A DNA stretch of 33,299 nucleotides from an uncultured bacterium (GTDB taxonomy: Bacteria; Cyanobacteriota; Vampirovibrionia; Gastranaerophilales; Gastranaerophilaceae): the NCBI GenBank assembly GCA_902767275.1, contig CACXGY010000081.1, positions 1 to 33,299 on the forward strand, in the 5' to 3' direction. A model generated the notes under the pieces. That model searched no databases, was not told the DNA's origin, and saw only the letters and a program-made list of their open reading frames with translations. Numbering within the stretch: position 1 is the stretch's first letter; each line of letters begins with the position of its first letter. The translations under genes and the position numbers were made by a program. Below, piece after piece: positions 1 to 7,413 of the stretch.

Positions 1-890
1 GGTATATTGTATGTTCCGGGAGATGCTTCGGCTATATTAGAATATGCTGTTGCAAATTCTTCTAAAGATGGCTGAAACATAAAATGAGATCTGTCTTGTC
101 CCTGCATCATCAGCGTTTCTTGAAGATCGTCTACGGCAGAAAACTTATTAGATAAAGCCGTGCTCTTTTTTCTGATAAAATCAAGTTTTTTTGTTGTATT
201 TGAGTTCTCGGATATATCCTCTAAAATTGCTTTAGTTATTTCTCTTGCTTCTTTTTCTGTCGCAACTTCTTCCGCTTTAGAATTAAGAGTATCTGTTTCA
301 AGAGTATGTCGTAATTCGTGCAGAAGCGTTTGAAGCAGATATTCAGGGGTAAGGTTGTTTATACTGTCGTGATTGTCGATAAGTATTTCATCGCATTCGT
401 CTAAATTTGGGTATGCTCTGCCTGCAACACCTTGTCTTCTAATATCCGTTAGAACGATTTTATTATTGTCGACTAATTCCTGAAGTTTATTAGCATATTT
501 TTGAATTCTTTCATCGTCCGGATGTTTTGTTGCGTATTCGATAATTTGATTGATTACTGTTTTTAAATTGTTTTCAATGATTTGTTCGCTAACGGTTTTA
601 GATGAGGTTTTATCTGTTTTAGATGCAGCTTCTGTATAAGATTTTCCAAAATGAATTTCAGCATAAAAAGAATCATTCTCAACAGATTTTTTAATATATG
701 AATCAAGATTTTGCATCCCTGCATCAATTTCTGCCTGTGTTAAACCATTACTTTTATCGGTATTAACACAATCAAATATTGTTTTAGACATCAAATCCCC
801 GCCAAAATCCGTAGTTCCGACTTTCATCAGACCTGAATAGTGAGTTTTCATATTTGCTAATATTTGCGAATCTATATTATTAGAGCTCAT
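1..890 (-). CDS. Incomplete HELRH zinc-metallopeptidase-like protein with EF-hand-like loop (C-terminus outside window)
   Basis: The frame is open from an ATG at 890 to the window edge, giving 296 complete codons and no stop. An AGAGGTG ribosome-binding site lies a few bases upstream, so the start looks firm. Residues 43-54 read as a calcium-loop-like stretch (N43, D45, S47, N48, L50, E54), with Asn where the usual Gly sits. H191-E192-L193-R194-H195 is an HExxH zinc motif inside a hydrophobic helix. A downstream Glu-rich helix (AEEVATEKEA) could supply the third ligand. There is no signal peptide. HExxH zincins are normally peptidases, but the family is not recognised here and activity is inferred. 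The same HELRH pentapeptide occurs in the product of 21429-22349, with little other obvious similarity. It is divergent from tyrA. Confidence 0.8.
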   Translation of the reverse strand, partial: MSSNNIDSQILANMKTHYSGLMKVGTTDFGGDLMSKTIFDCVNTDKSNGLTQAEIDAGMQNLDSYIKKSVENDSFYAEIHFGKSYTEAASKTDKTSSKTVSEQIIENNLKTVINQIIEYATKHPDDERIQKYANKLQELVDNNKIVLTDIRRQGVAGRAYPNLDECDEILIDNHDSINNLTPEYLLQTLLHELRHTLETDTLNSKAEEVATEKEAREITKAILEDISENSNTTKKLDFIRKKSTALSNKFSAVDDLQETLMMQGQDRSHFMFQPSLEEFATAYSNIAEASPGTYNI

Positions 891-1021
891 AACACCTCTT
901 ATATATAAAAAATTTTTTATTATTATGATTTTAGGAAAACTAAATTTTGTAACAATTGTACATATAAATAGCATTATTTTTATTAAAATGCCATAATACA
1001 GAATAGACTAAGGAGAACTTT

Positions 1022-1801
1022 ATGACTAAAATCGGTGTAGTAGGTTTAGGGTTAATAGGCGGTTCAATTTTTAAAGATTTAATAAAAATGGGTTTTGATG
1101 TTATAGGGGTTTCCGCTTCTCAAAGCGGCGGAAATTTAAAAAATGTATTTGATACATATTCTGTCCTGTGTGATTGCGACCTGATTTTTGTATGCAAAGA
1201 GATGAGCAAAACATTAGAAGTACTTGATGACTTAGAAAATTATTTAAAGCAAGAAACTGTTGTCTGCGATGTTTGTTCATTAAAAGAGTTTGTGTCAAAG
1301 AAAGAATATAAATATAACTTTATTCCTACACATCCAATGGCAGGGACAGAATTCAGCGGATGGAACGCTGCAAAAGAAGGACTGTTCAAAGGTGCAAAAT
1401 GGGTTATAACTTCTGATAAAAAATCAGAGTTATTAGAAAAATTGATTAAAGAAATGGGTGCAGAGATAGTGAAAACAACCCCTCAAAAACACGATGAAGC
1501 AGTAGCGTTGATTTCACATACTCCAATGGTTATTGCTCAAGCACTTTTTAAATCAATTGAAAATAATGATTTGGCGAAAAAACTTGCATCAAGCGGGTTC
1601 AGAGATATGACAAGACTTGCTCTTTCAAGTATCAATATGGCTTGTGATATGGTTAACCTAAATTCTAAAAATATTGAAAAATCTATTCTTAAATTATATT
1701 CTTCTCTGGGTGATTTAACACACGGAGATTACAGAAAAGAAATAGAAAAGATTAAAGAAGAACGTAATAAAATGTTCAAAGACGGAATAAATATTTTGTA
1801 A
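1022..1801 (+). CDS. tyrA: Prephenate/arogenate dehydrogenase (tyrosine biosynthesis)
   Basis: NAD(P)-dependent oxidative decarboxylation of prephenate (or arogenate) in tyrosine synthesis, cytosolic. The N-terminus has the dinucleotide-binding turn G8-L-G10-L-I-G13-G14-S. The family signature H104-P-M-A-G-T-E110 follows, then the ISHTPMVIAQAL helix around residues 163-174 typical of the C-terminal dimerisation domain. At 259 residues it is a minimal TyrA without chorismate mutase or ACT domain. AAGGAG sits just upstream of the ATG. The 12-base gap to the secreted WG-repeat gene suggests co-transcription, although the two have no obvious functional link. Cofactor and substrate preference cannot be read from the sequence; cyanobacterial relatives often prefer arogenate and NADP. 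Confidence 0.93.
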   Translation: MTKIGVVGLGLIGGSIFKDLIKMGFDVIGVSASQSGGNLKNVFDTYSVLCDCDLIFVCKEMSKTLEVLDDLENYLKQETVVCDVCSLKEFVSKKEYKYNFIPTHPMAGTEFSGWNAAKEGLFKGAKWVITSDKKSELLEKLIKEMGAEIVKTTPQKHDEAVALISHTPMVIAQALFKSIENNDLAKKLASSGFRDMTRLALSSINMACDMVNLNSKNIEKSILKLYSSLGDLTHGDYRKEIEKIKEERNKMFKDGINIL

Positions 1802-1813
1802 AATGGAGTATAT

Positions 1814-2311
1814 ATGAAAAAGACTTTTTCTTTAATATTGTTAATTATATTTATAAATCTTCCTGTTTATTCTTCTGTTATATATAAAACAGGGTCATTA
1901 TACGGTATGAAAAATGATAATGGGAAAGTTATATTGAAACCTGAATACCAATCTATAGAACAACTTTCTTACACTCCGTCAAAAAAAGTTATTATACCGA
2001 TGCATTCTATGGATGAAATCAAATCAAAAAAATTAAATTTGTATAAAATCAAAAAAAATGGTTTATACGGAGTTTCAAATTCTCAAGGTCATATATTAAA
2101 CAAATGTGACTATAAAGACATACAGACAGAAGATAATGGGGAAATAAAATTAGTATTAAAAGACGGCAGTATTGAATATGCTCATCCCGTTAAAAACACA
2201 ATGAAAACAATTAGCAATGCAGCAACATCAATTGTCGGACTGCCCGTAACAATAGTTGGTGTTATGATGATGCCTATTGAAGCAATTTCTAAAGTCGGTC
2301 AAAAAAGATAG
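1814..2311 (+). CDS. Secreted WG-repeat-like small protein
   Basis: 165 residues. The N-terminus is a clear signal peptide: M-KK, a hydrophobic stretch to about residue 17, then PVYS-S as a likely cleavage site near residue 20. Two WG-repeat-like units follow: a degenerate one near residues 28-45 (LYGMKNDNGKVILKPEY) and a better one near 79-100 (KKNGLYGVSNSQGHILNKCDY). Both show the G-L-Y-G...G...Y spacing of that family. The C-terminal third has a hydrophobic segment around 140-158 (IVGLPVTIVGVMMMPIEA) that could be a membrane anchor or an amphipathic helix. WG repeats are common in secreted proteins of uncertain role, so no function is proposed. It is probably in one transcript with tyrA. 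Confidence 0.8.
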   Translation: MKKTFSLILLIIFINLPVYSSVIYKTGSLYGMKNDNGKVILKPEYQSIEQLSYTPSKKVIIPMHSMDEIKSKKLNLYKIKKNGLYGVSNSQGHILNKCDYKDIQTEDNGEIKLVLKDGSIEYAHPVKNTMKTISNAATSIVGLPVTIVGVMMMPIEAISKVGQKR

Positions 2312-2404
2312 TATATAAAAATGTTTCAGAACTTAACTTAATATTTTGTTATAAATCGTGACATCAAGTTCTCTTTAGTATTACAATAATTGTACAAATC
2401 AATT

Positions 2405-2434
2405 TTGCAGACTGAGATAATTATTGTTTAGATT
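2405..2434 (+). promoter_or_regulatory. Candidate sigma-70-type promoter for prs
   Basis: TTGCAG at 2405-2410 and TAGATT at 2429-2434 are separated by 18 bases. They lie about 35 bases before the prs start. The match is moderate and the region is AT-rich, so chance is possible. Confidence 0.35.
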
Positions 2435-2469
2435 ATCTTAAAAGAGAATACGAAAGGGATTAACGAATA

Positions 2470-3480
2470 ATGGTACTTGAAATGTCATATCCTGAGTTGG
2501 AAAGGGCGGTAAATCCAACACATGATATAAAATTATTTGCGGGAAGATCAAACCCTAAACTTGCACAAGAAATTGCTAATCATCTCGGAACTACTGTAGG
2601 TCCGATGGTTGTGAAAAATTTTGCTGACGGCGAAATTTATGTACAAGTAAAAGAAAGTGTCAGAGGAGACGACGTATTTATTATTCAACCATTATGTAAT
2701 CCTGTAAACGAAAACCTTATGGAATTATTGATTATAATTGATGCTTTTAAAAGAGCAAGTGCAAAGACTATTACAACAGTAATTCCTTATTACGGATATG
2801 CAAGACAAGACCGAAAAACATCAGGTCGTGAAGCAATTACAGCAAAATTAGTTGCGGATTTGTTGACTACAGCCGGAACGGACAGGGTTCTTGCAATGGA
2901 CTTACATACAGGACAAATTCAGGGCTTCTTCAACATTCTTGTTGACCATATATACGCAACTACTGTTATTACCGATTATTTAAAAGGTTTAGACATCAAT
3001 CCTGATGATATGGTTGCAGTTAGCCCTGATACAGGCGGTGTACAAAGAACAAGAGTATTCGCAAAAAGATTGGGGTGCCCTCTGGCAATTATTGATAAAA
3101 GAAGGGATAAACACAATGAAGCAATTGCTGCTCATATCATAGGTGATGTTGAAGGTAAAGTTTGTATGATGTTTGACGATTTAATTGATACTGCGGGTAC
3201 AATTACGGAAGCGGCTAAACTACTTAAATCTCACGGTGCAAAAGCAATATACGTTGCAGCGACTCACGCAGTATTTTCAGGACCTGCAAAAGAAAGAATA
3301 CAAAACGCTCCAATAGAAGAATGTATTGTTACGAATACTATTCCTTGGAATAAAGAAGATTTACCGTCTAATGTAACTCAATTATCGGTTGCACCGTTGC
3401 TTGCACAAGCAATTTCTCGTATTCATGATGATGAATCCGTAAGTTCTTTATTTGGATTTGAAAAAGAGATGCAAGTTTAA
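2470..3480 (+). CDS. prs: Ribose-phosphate pyrophosphokinase (PRPP synthase)
   Basis: Makes PRPP from ribose 5-phosphate and ATP, feeding nucleotide, His and Trp synthesis and the apt reaction encoded later in the window. The family blocks are in order: KLFAGRSNPKLA from residue 21, FADGEIYVQ from 51, the YYGYARQDRK segment near 107-116, the DKRRDKHNE flexible-loop region near 209, and the PRPP-binding loop MMFDDLIDTAGTI with D236, D237 and T244. At 336 residues it is about 16 longer than E. coli Prs at the N-terminus. An internal Met at residue 5 is a possible start, but AAAGGG upstream fits the ATG at 2470. A hairpin terminator follows. Confidence 0.96.
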   Translation: MVLEMSYPELERAVNPTHDIKLFAGRSNPKLAQEIANHLGTTVGPMVVKNFADGEIYVQVKESVRGDDVFIIQPLCNPVNENLMELLIIIDAFKRASAKTITTVIPYYGYARQDRKTSGREAITAKLVADLLTTAGTDRVLAMDLHTGQIQGFFNILVDHIYATTVITDYLKGLDINPDDMVAVSPDTGGVQRTRVFAKRLGCPLAIIDKRRDKHNEAIAAHIIGDVEGKVCMMFDDLIDTAGTITEAAKLLKSHGAKAIYVAATHAVFSGPAKERIQNAPIEECIVTNTIPWNKEDLPSNVTQLSVAPLLAQAISRIHDDESVSSLFGFEKEMQV

Positions 3481-3503
3481 AAATTTTATAAATATTTGTA
3501 AAA

Positions 3504-3548
3504 AAAACTCTTAAAATTGGCAAAAAGGCTTTTTTAGGAGTTTTCTTG
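3504..3548 (+). terminator. Hairpin terminator after prs
   Basis: Bases 3504-3516 pair with 3532-3544 (13 pairs, one G-T wobble) around a 15-base loop, followed by a short pyrimidine run. It lies 24 bases after the prs stop. The 3' T-run is partly inside the stem, so strength is uncertain. Confidence 0.6.
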
Positions 3549-3580
3549 CTAAACAAATAGACAACTAAAAAGGAATGTGT

Positions 3581-4510
3581 ATGGTTAACGGTGTATCTTC
3601 TTCTAATGTATCAACAAAAAAGTATGAATCTAAAAAGCGTAATGTTATAGCAAATGCTATTGGAATAACAGCAGGTCTTGCTCTACCTGCTTATCAAATA
3701 TATGATACTTTTCAAAAAGTTACTCCGAATGCAGCACAAGATATAAGCAAATCGATGTATTCATTTATTCCTGATTGTATTGATTTGGATAAGGCAAAAG
3801 ATGCCGCACAAAAAATAATGAAAGATACCGCTTTGAAAGATAAAGGTGTGGAACTTTTATTCATCAATGAAAATAAACCTGAAACTATTAATAAATTAAA
3901 AGAAATAATGGATGCTGCAATTCCGCCTACTAAAAAGGCAGGAAAAAGATTGAATAATAACTTTTTTAATATATTCAAAGAAGGTGCTAATGCTGCGTAT
4001 ATAGAAGGCGGAAATAAAAAAGCAGTTCTGGTAAGTGATAAACAATTTTACAGTAATGTATTCCATGAAATAGGTCATGCAATGGATGCAAATAAAGGAT
4101 TTTTAACAAGAACTTTGGTTAAAGCAAGAGGAATTACTCCTTACGGTGTATCATTGGTTGCTCCTATCGCATTAGGCGTTGCATTAATGCATAAGGTTGA
4201 TGATAAAAAACCAAAGGAAGAAAAAGGATTTGTTGAAAAATCTCTTGATTTTATTTCAAAACATGCAGTAGGTTTAACCGCACTAAGTTATCTGCCTATG
4301 ACAATGGAAGAAGGTTTAGCAAGCATTAGAGGCTTGAAACAAGCAAAGAAATATTTACCAAAAGAAGATGTCACTAAATTAGCAGTAAATTATGCAAAAG
4401 CATGGTCAACCTACGGAATTCTTGCGGCGGGTTCTGTTCTCGGTGTAGCAGCAGGTATTGGGATTGCTAAGCATATTAAGGCAAAAAATAATAATTCACA
4501 GAATGCGTAA
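3581..4510 (+). CDS. Membrane-associated HEIGH zinc-metallopeptidase-like protein
   Basis: The ATG at 3581 is preferred because the AAGGA box at 3570-3574 is 6 bases away. The ATG at 3575 would touch the box. The product is 309 residues. H162-E163-I164-G165-H166 is an HExxH motif, and E243/E244 in the MEEGLAS segment is a good candidate third ligand, as in gluzincins. Hydrophobic segments are seen near residues 24-40, 188-208 and 274-296, so the protein is probably membrane-bound. A linker rich in Lys/Glu (about 210-222) separates the second segment from the rest. The short N-terminal leader before the first segment is Ser/Lys-rich and lacks a classical signal peptide. Family not recognised; peptidase activity is inferred from the motif only. 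Confidence 0.75.
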   Translation: MVNGVSSSNVSTKKYESKKRNVIANAIGITAGLALPAYQIYDTFQKVTPNAAQDISKSMYSFIPDCIDLDKAKDAAQKIMKDTALKDKGVELLFINENKPETINKLKEIMDAAIPPTKKAGKRLNNNFFNIFKEGANAAYIEGGNKKAVLVSDKQFYSNVFHEIGHAMDANKGFLTRTLVKARGITPYGVSLVAPIALGVALMHKVDDKKPKEEKGFVEKSLDFISKHAVGLTALSYLPMTMEEGLASIRGLKQAKKYLPKEDVTKLAVNYAKAWSTYGILAAGSVLGVAAGIGIAKHIKAKNNNSQNA

Positions 4511-4535
4511 TATTAGCCACATGAGTGATAAAAAT

Positions 4536-4541
4536 TATAAT
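4536..4541 (+). promoter_or_regulatory. TATAAT box upstream of the histidine kinase
   Basis: A perfect -10 hexamer stands 22 bases before the ATG at 4564. The matching -35 region (near 4513-4518, TTAGCC) is weak. Its place argues that translation starts at 4564 and not at the upstream GTG at 4525. Confidence 0.35.
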
Positions 4542-4563
4542 GTTCTTAGTCTACTATCTAAGA

Positions 4564-5331
4564 ATGGATTTTAATGCGAAGAATGAAAAAGAGTCAATAT
4601 CTTATAGTATTGACGAATTAAAAAAAGAAAATATCAAACTTAAACAAGAACTGGATGCCTTACCTGAAAAGGTAAAAATTCTTATTACAAAAGTTTCTCA
4701 CGATTTTAAAACTCCTTTGAATTCTATTATAGGGTATTCAGAACTTTTAAAAAGTGATTTAGATAACGAAAAACACTTAAAATATACAAGCAATATTCTT
4801 TTGAATTCGGAACACATGTTAGAACTTGTTCAAAATATTATTGATGTAACTTGTTCACAACAAAAACCGTTAAAATTAGAATTTAGTATTTTTAATACAA
4901 AAGAGGTCATTGAAAATATTATAAACAGTTATAAAGGAGCAAATATTGTTTATACATTGATAAATCAAAGTATATGTGCGGATTATACAAGATTTAAGCA
5001 ACTCGTATACAACCTTATTTCTAATGCAAAGAAATTTAGTCCGGAAAATAGTTTAGTAGAGGTAATGACTTATGTAGAAGATTCTTTTTTTTGTTTTGAA
5101 ATATCGGATAATGGAGAGGGAATATCTGAGGAGAATCAACTAAAAATATTTGATTTTTTTGCTCAAGTATCTGATGACAAACAAAAAAGAGAAATAGGTT
5201 CAGGTATAGGTTTAGCACTCTGTAAAACAATAACAGATGCACATTCAGGTTTTATAAATGTATCCTCGACTCCAAATGTCGGTTCGACTTTTACTTTTAA
5301 ATTGCCGATTGATAATAGAATTCATTCATAA
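4564..5331 (+). CDS. Soluble histidine kinase (HisKA-HATPase, no sensor domain)
   Basis: 255 residues from the ATG at 4564; a GTG at 4525 would add 13 hydrophobic residues but overlaps a TATAAT box. After a short coiled coil comes the H-box S-H46-D-F-K-T-P-L, then the catalytic domain: N-box NLISNAKKF, G1 box SDNGEGI, F-box FDFFAQV and G2 box GSGIGLAL. All motifs needed for autophosphorylation are present. There is no transmembrane segment and no recognisable sensor domain, so the input must come through a partner or the coiled coil. No response regulator is adjacent; the nearest is at 24136. It is an orphan kinase of unknown target. Confidence 0.88.
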   Translation: MDFNAKNEKESISYSIDELKKENIKLKQELDALPEKVKILITKVSHDFKTPLNSIIGYSELLKSDLDNEKHLKYTSNILLNSEHMLELVQNIIDVTCSQQKPLKLEFSIFNTKEVIENIINSYKGANIVYTLINQSICADYTRFKQLVYNLISNAKKFSPENSLVEVMTYVEDSFFCFEISDNGEGISEENQLKIFDFFAQVSDDKQKREIGSGIGLALCKTITDAHSGFINVSSTPNVGSTFTFKLPIDNRIHS

Positions 5332-5369
5332 TAAAATATTTAAGGAAACAGATTTAAAGCATAGGTTTT

Positions 5370-6527
5370 ATGGTGAACAGACGACAAATTCTAAACGGTT
5401 TAACTATACTGGGTATATTGTGTTGCATTGAACTTGCAATAGTATATTATCAAGCGAATTATAATCCTTATGCTTTTCCGAGTTTTTGTAATATAAACGG
5501 ATTTGTTGATTGTGACGGAGTCGCACAAACCTCAAAAGCCGTATTTTTAGGAGTACCGCTAACATATTGGGGTTTATTTTTGTATATGTTTGTTTTAATG
5601 CTCCTTCATGTAGACAAACTTAAAAAATACAAGTTTCTATGGTTTTTAAACGTGTTCAAAAATCCTCTTTCATATATATCTGTTCTGGGTGTAGTTTCTT
5701 TTTTGATATCAATTACCCTTGCTTGTATAAGCATTTTCCAGATAAAAAAAATATGCCTTTTATGTTTTGTTACTTATTTTATTAACCTTGCAATAGGAAT
5801 AATATCTACTGATTTTAGTAATGGGGGGTTGTTAAAGAGTATAAAAGACAGTTTTTTTGATTTTATTGAAGGTGTAAAAAATTATACAAAGCCCTTTATT
5901 ATTGCAATGCTGATTATTGCTTCCTTTTTGACGTATACGACTTGCGAAATGCCATTTGCATCAAAAAAACAATCTATAAAACATTATATGTTTATGAAAA
6001 AAAATCCATATAAAACAAGCGGAAATGTATTGGGTAATCCAAGCGGGAAATATATTGTGCATTTATATACTGATTTTAAATGTCCTGTTTGTTTTTCATA
6101 CAATATAATGCTTCAAAAACTTGTGAAAGAGAATAATGAAATTATGATATATCATCATAATCTTCCTTTAGATATCAAATACAACAAGTATTTAACTCGA
6201 CAAATCCATGATGGCTCCGGAGAAATGGCAAAATATGCTATTGCTGCTGAAAACCAAGGAAAATATTGGGATATGGCTAATGAATTGTTTGAAAATCCTC
6301 CTGAAAATTATAATGATGTTATAAATATTGCAAAAAAAATCAATTTGAATCTTGAACAATTTGAAAAAGATATTGTTTCTAAAGAAACTGATTTAAAATT
6401 ATCTGTTGAAATTGATTCTGCAATAAAAAGGGGAGTAGACGGTACTCCAACTATAATAGTAGAAGATAACCTGTATTATGGCGCAAAACCGTATTATGAG
6501 TTAAAAAGGATAATAATTAAAAAATGA
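5370..6527 (+). CDS. VKOR-thioredoxin (DsbA-like) fusion, disulfide-forming membrane protein
   Basis: 385 residues. The N-terminal half is a vitamin K epoxide reductase-type membrane domain with the loop cysteines C40 and C48 and the quinone-proximal pair C129-LL-C132. Its membrane segments lie near 9-27, 60-80, 101-122, 129-147 and 173-191. The C-terminal half is a DsbA-like thioredoxin fold with the active pair C238-PV-C241 and the cis-Pro P360 (GTPT). VKOR with a fused thioredoxin domain is known from cyanobacteria and others. It makes disulfides in exported proteins and passes electrons to quinones, replacing DsbB and DsbA. It overlaps queH by 4 bases, so translation is likely coupled. 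Confidence 0.92.
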   Translation: MVNRRQILNGLTILGILCCIELAIVYYQANYNPYAFPSFCNINGFVDCDGVAQTSKAVFLGVPLTYWGLFLYMFVLMLLHVDKLKKYKFLWFLNVFKNPLSYISVLGVVSFLISITLACISIFQIKKICLLCFVTYFINLAIGIISTDFSNGGLLKSIKDSFFDFIEGVKNYTKPFIIAMLIIASFLTYTTCEMPFASKKQSIKHYMFMKKNPYKTSGNVLGNPSGKYIVHLYTDFKCPVCFSYNIMLQKLVKENNEIMIYHHNLPLDIKYNKYLTRQIHDGSGEMAKYAIAAENQGKYWDMANELFENPPENYNDVINIAKKINLNLEQFEKDIVSKETDLKLSVEIDSAIKRGVDGTPTIIVEDNLYYGAKPYYELKRIIIKK

Positions 6528-7066
6528 GAGAAAAAGTATTATTACATGCATGTTGTGCAATATGTTCAGGATATCCTATCACCTTATTAAAAGATATGGG
6601 ATATGAAGTTGTTGTATATTTTTGTAATAATAATTTTGACTCTGAAGATGAATACAACAGACGTTTAGAAGCAGAAAAGATTCTATGTGACCATTTAGAC
6701 GTATCTCTTATTGTTGAATCATTTCAACCGGACAGATATTTGAATTATGTCAAAGGATTGGAATCAGAACCGGAAGGCGGAAAACGATGCATAAAATGTT
6801 TTGAACTAAGACTGAGTGATACCGCAAAAAAAGCAAGAGAACTTGGTGTAAAATATTTCACTACTTCTATGATAATAAGTCCGCATAAAAATTTTAAAAA
6901 CTTATGTGAAGTAGGAGAAAACATAGGGGAAACTTTTGGGATTGAATTTTTAGGAATTGATTTTAAAAAGAAAGACGGGTTTTTAAAAACTAATCAAATA
7001 TCCAAATCATTAGGATTATACCGTCAGAATTATTGCGGTTGTATCTTTGCCCGAGCAAAGGGGTAA
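6524..7066 (+). CDS. queH: Epoxyqueuosine reductase QueH
   Basis: QueH reduces epoxyqueuosine to queuosine in tRNA anticodons, replacing the unrelated QueG. The 180-residue protein has the family cysteines: HAC10-C11-AIC14 at the N-terminus, RC89-IKC92 in the middle and YC171-GC173 at the end. These fit the iron-sulfur and catalytic Cys set of the family (formerly DUF208). The start ATG overlaps the TGA of the VKOR gene (ATGA at 6524-6527). The stop lies inside a tandem 8-base repeat. No other queuosine genes are in the window. Confidence 0.92.
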   Translation: MREKVLLHACCAICSGYPITLLKDMGYEVVVYFCNNNFDSEDEYNRRLEAEKILCDHLDVSLIVESFQPDRYLNYVKGLESEPEGGKRCIKCFELRLSDTAKKARELGVKYFTTSMIISPHKNFKNLCEVGENIGETFGIEFLGIDFKKKDGFLKTNQISKSLGLYRQNYCGCIFARAKG

Positions 7067-7080
7067 AGGGGAAAAGGGGT
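7057..7080 (+). repeat. Three tandem 8-base units AAAGGGG(T/A) at the queH stop
   Basis: Units at 7057-7064, 7065-7072 and 7073-7080 read AAAGGGGT, AAAGGGGA and AAAGGGGT. The queH stop codon (7064-7066) spans the junction of the first two units. The units are purine-rich and resemble ribosome-binding sites, but the next gene has its own AAAGGAG. Confidence 0.85.
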
Positions 7081-7115
7081 AAATGTAATGTATAAATGTG
7101 AAAAGGAGTTATAAA

Positions 7116-7322
7116 ATGGAATGTAAACATGATGAAAATAAAATCGGATGCACCTGTTCATACACCTCCTGTCAAAACAGAGGTTACTGTTGTGATTGCG
7201 TTAGACATCACAGAGAAAAAAATGAAATTCCGGGATGTTTCTTTTCTGCTGCGGGAGAAAGAACTTATGATCGCTCGATAAAAAATTTTATTCAAATTAT
7301 GAGAAGTAAATACGGATTATAA
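7116..7322 (+). CDS. Small Cys-rich protein, DUF6485-like
   Basis: The ATG at 7116 is preferred because AAAAGGAG at 7101-7108 is 7 bases upstream. An in-frame ATG at 7098 would place that box inside the gene. The product is 68 residues with eight cysteines in the first 41 (MECKHDEN..., CTCSYTSC, YCCDC, GCFF), several in CxC or CxxC spacing, plus an RHH segment that could help bind metal. This matches my memory of the DUF6485 family of small bacterial proteins, whose function I do not know. A zinc or iron-sulfur site is plausible. It follows queH closely and may be in the same transcript. Confidence 0.75.
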   Translation: MECKHDENKIGCTCSYTSCQNRGYCCDCVRHHREKNEIPGCFFSAAGERTYDRSIKNFIQIMRSKYGL

Positions 7323-7351
7323 ATTTCATCAGATAATAAATACTATATTTG

Positions 7352-7384
7352 TATAATGTTAAACTATACCAGATGACTTATAAT
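7352..7384 (+). promoter_or_regulatory. Two TATAAT boxes upstream of pepA
   Basis: TATAAT occurs at 7352-7357 and again at 7379-7384, the second 30 bases before the pepA ATG. TGTTAA at 7357-7362 could act as a weak -35 for the second with a 16-base spacer. pepA probably has its own promoter. Confidence 0.4.
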
Positions 7385-7413
7385 CTATTTATATAAGTTG
7401 AAAGGAGAAAAAT

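Noticed and set aside
891-1021. T-box or other tyrosine-responsive leader before tyrA
   Set aside because: The 131-base gap is AT-rich and shows no T-box sequence or stable leader hairpin.
4525-4563. GTG start of the histidine kinase at 4525
   Set aside because: A perfect TATAAT lies within this extension and the added residues are not part of the kinase; ATG 4564 is preferred.
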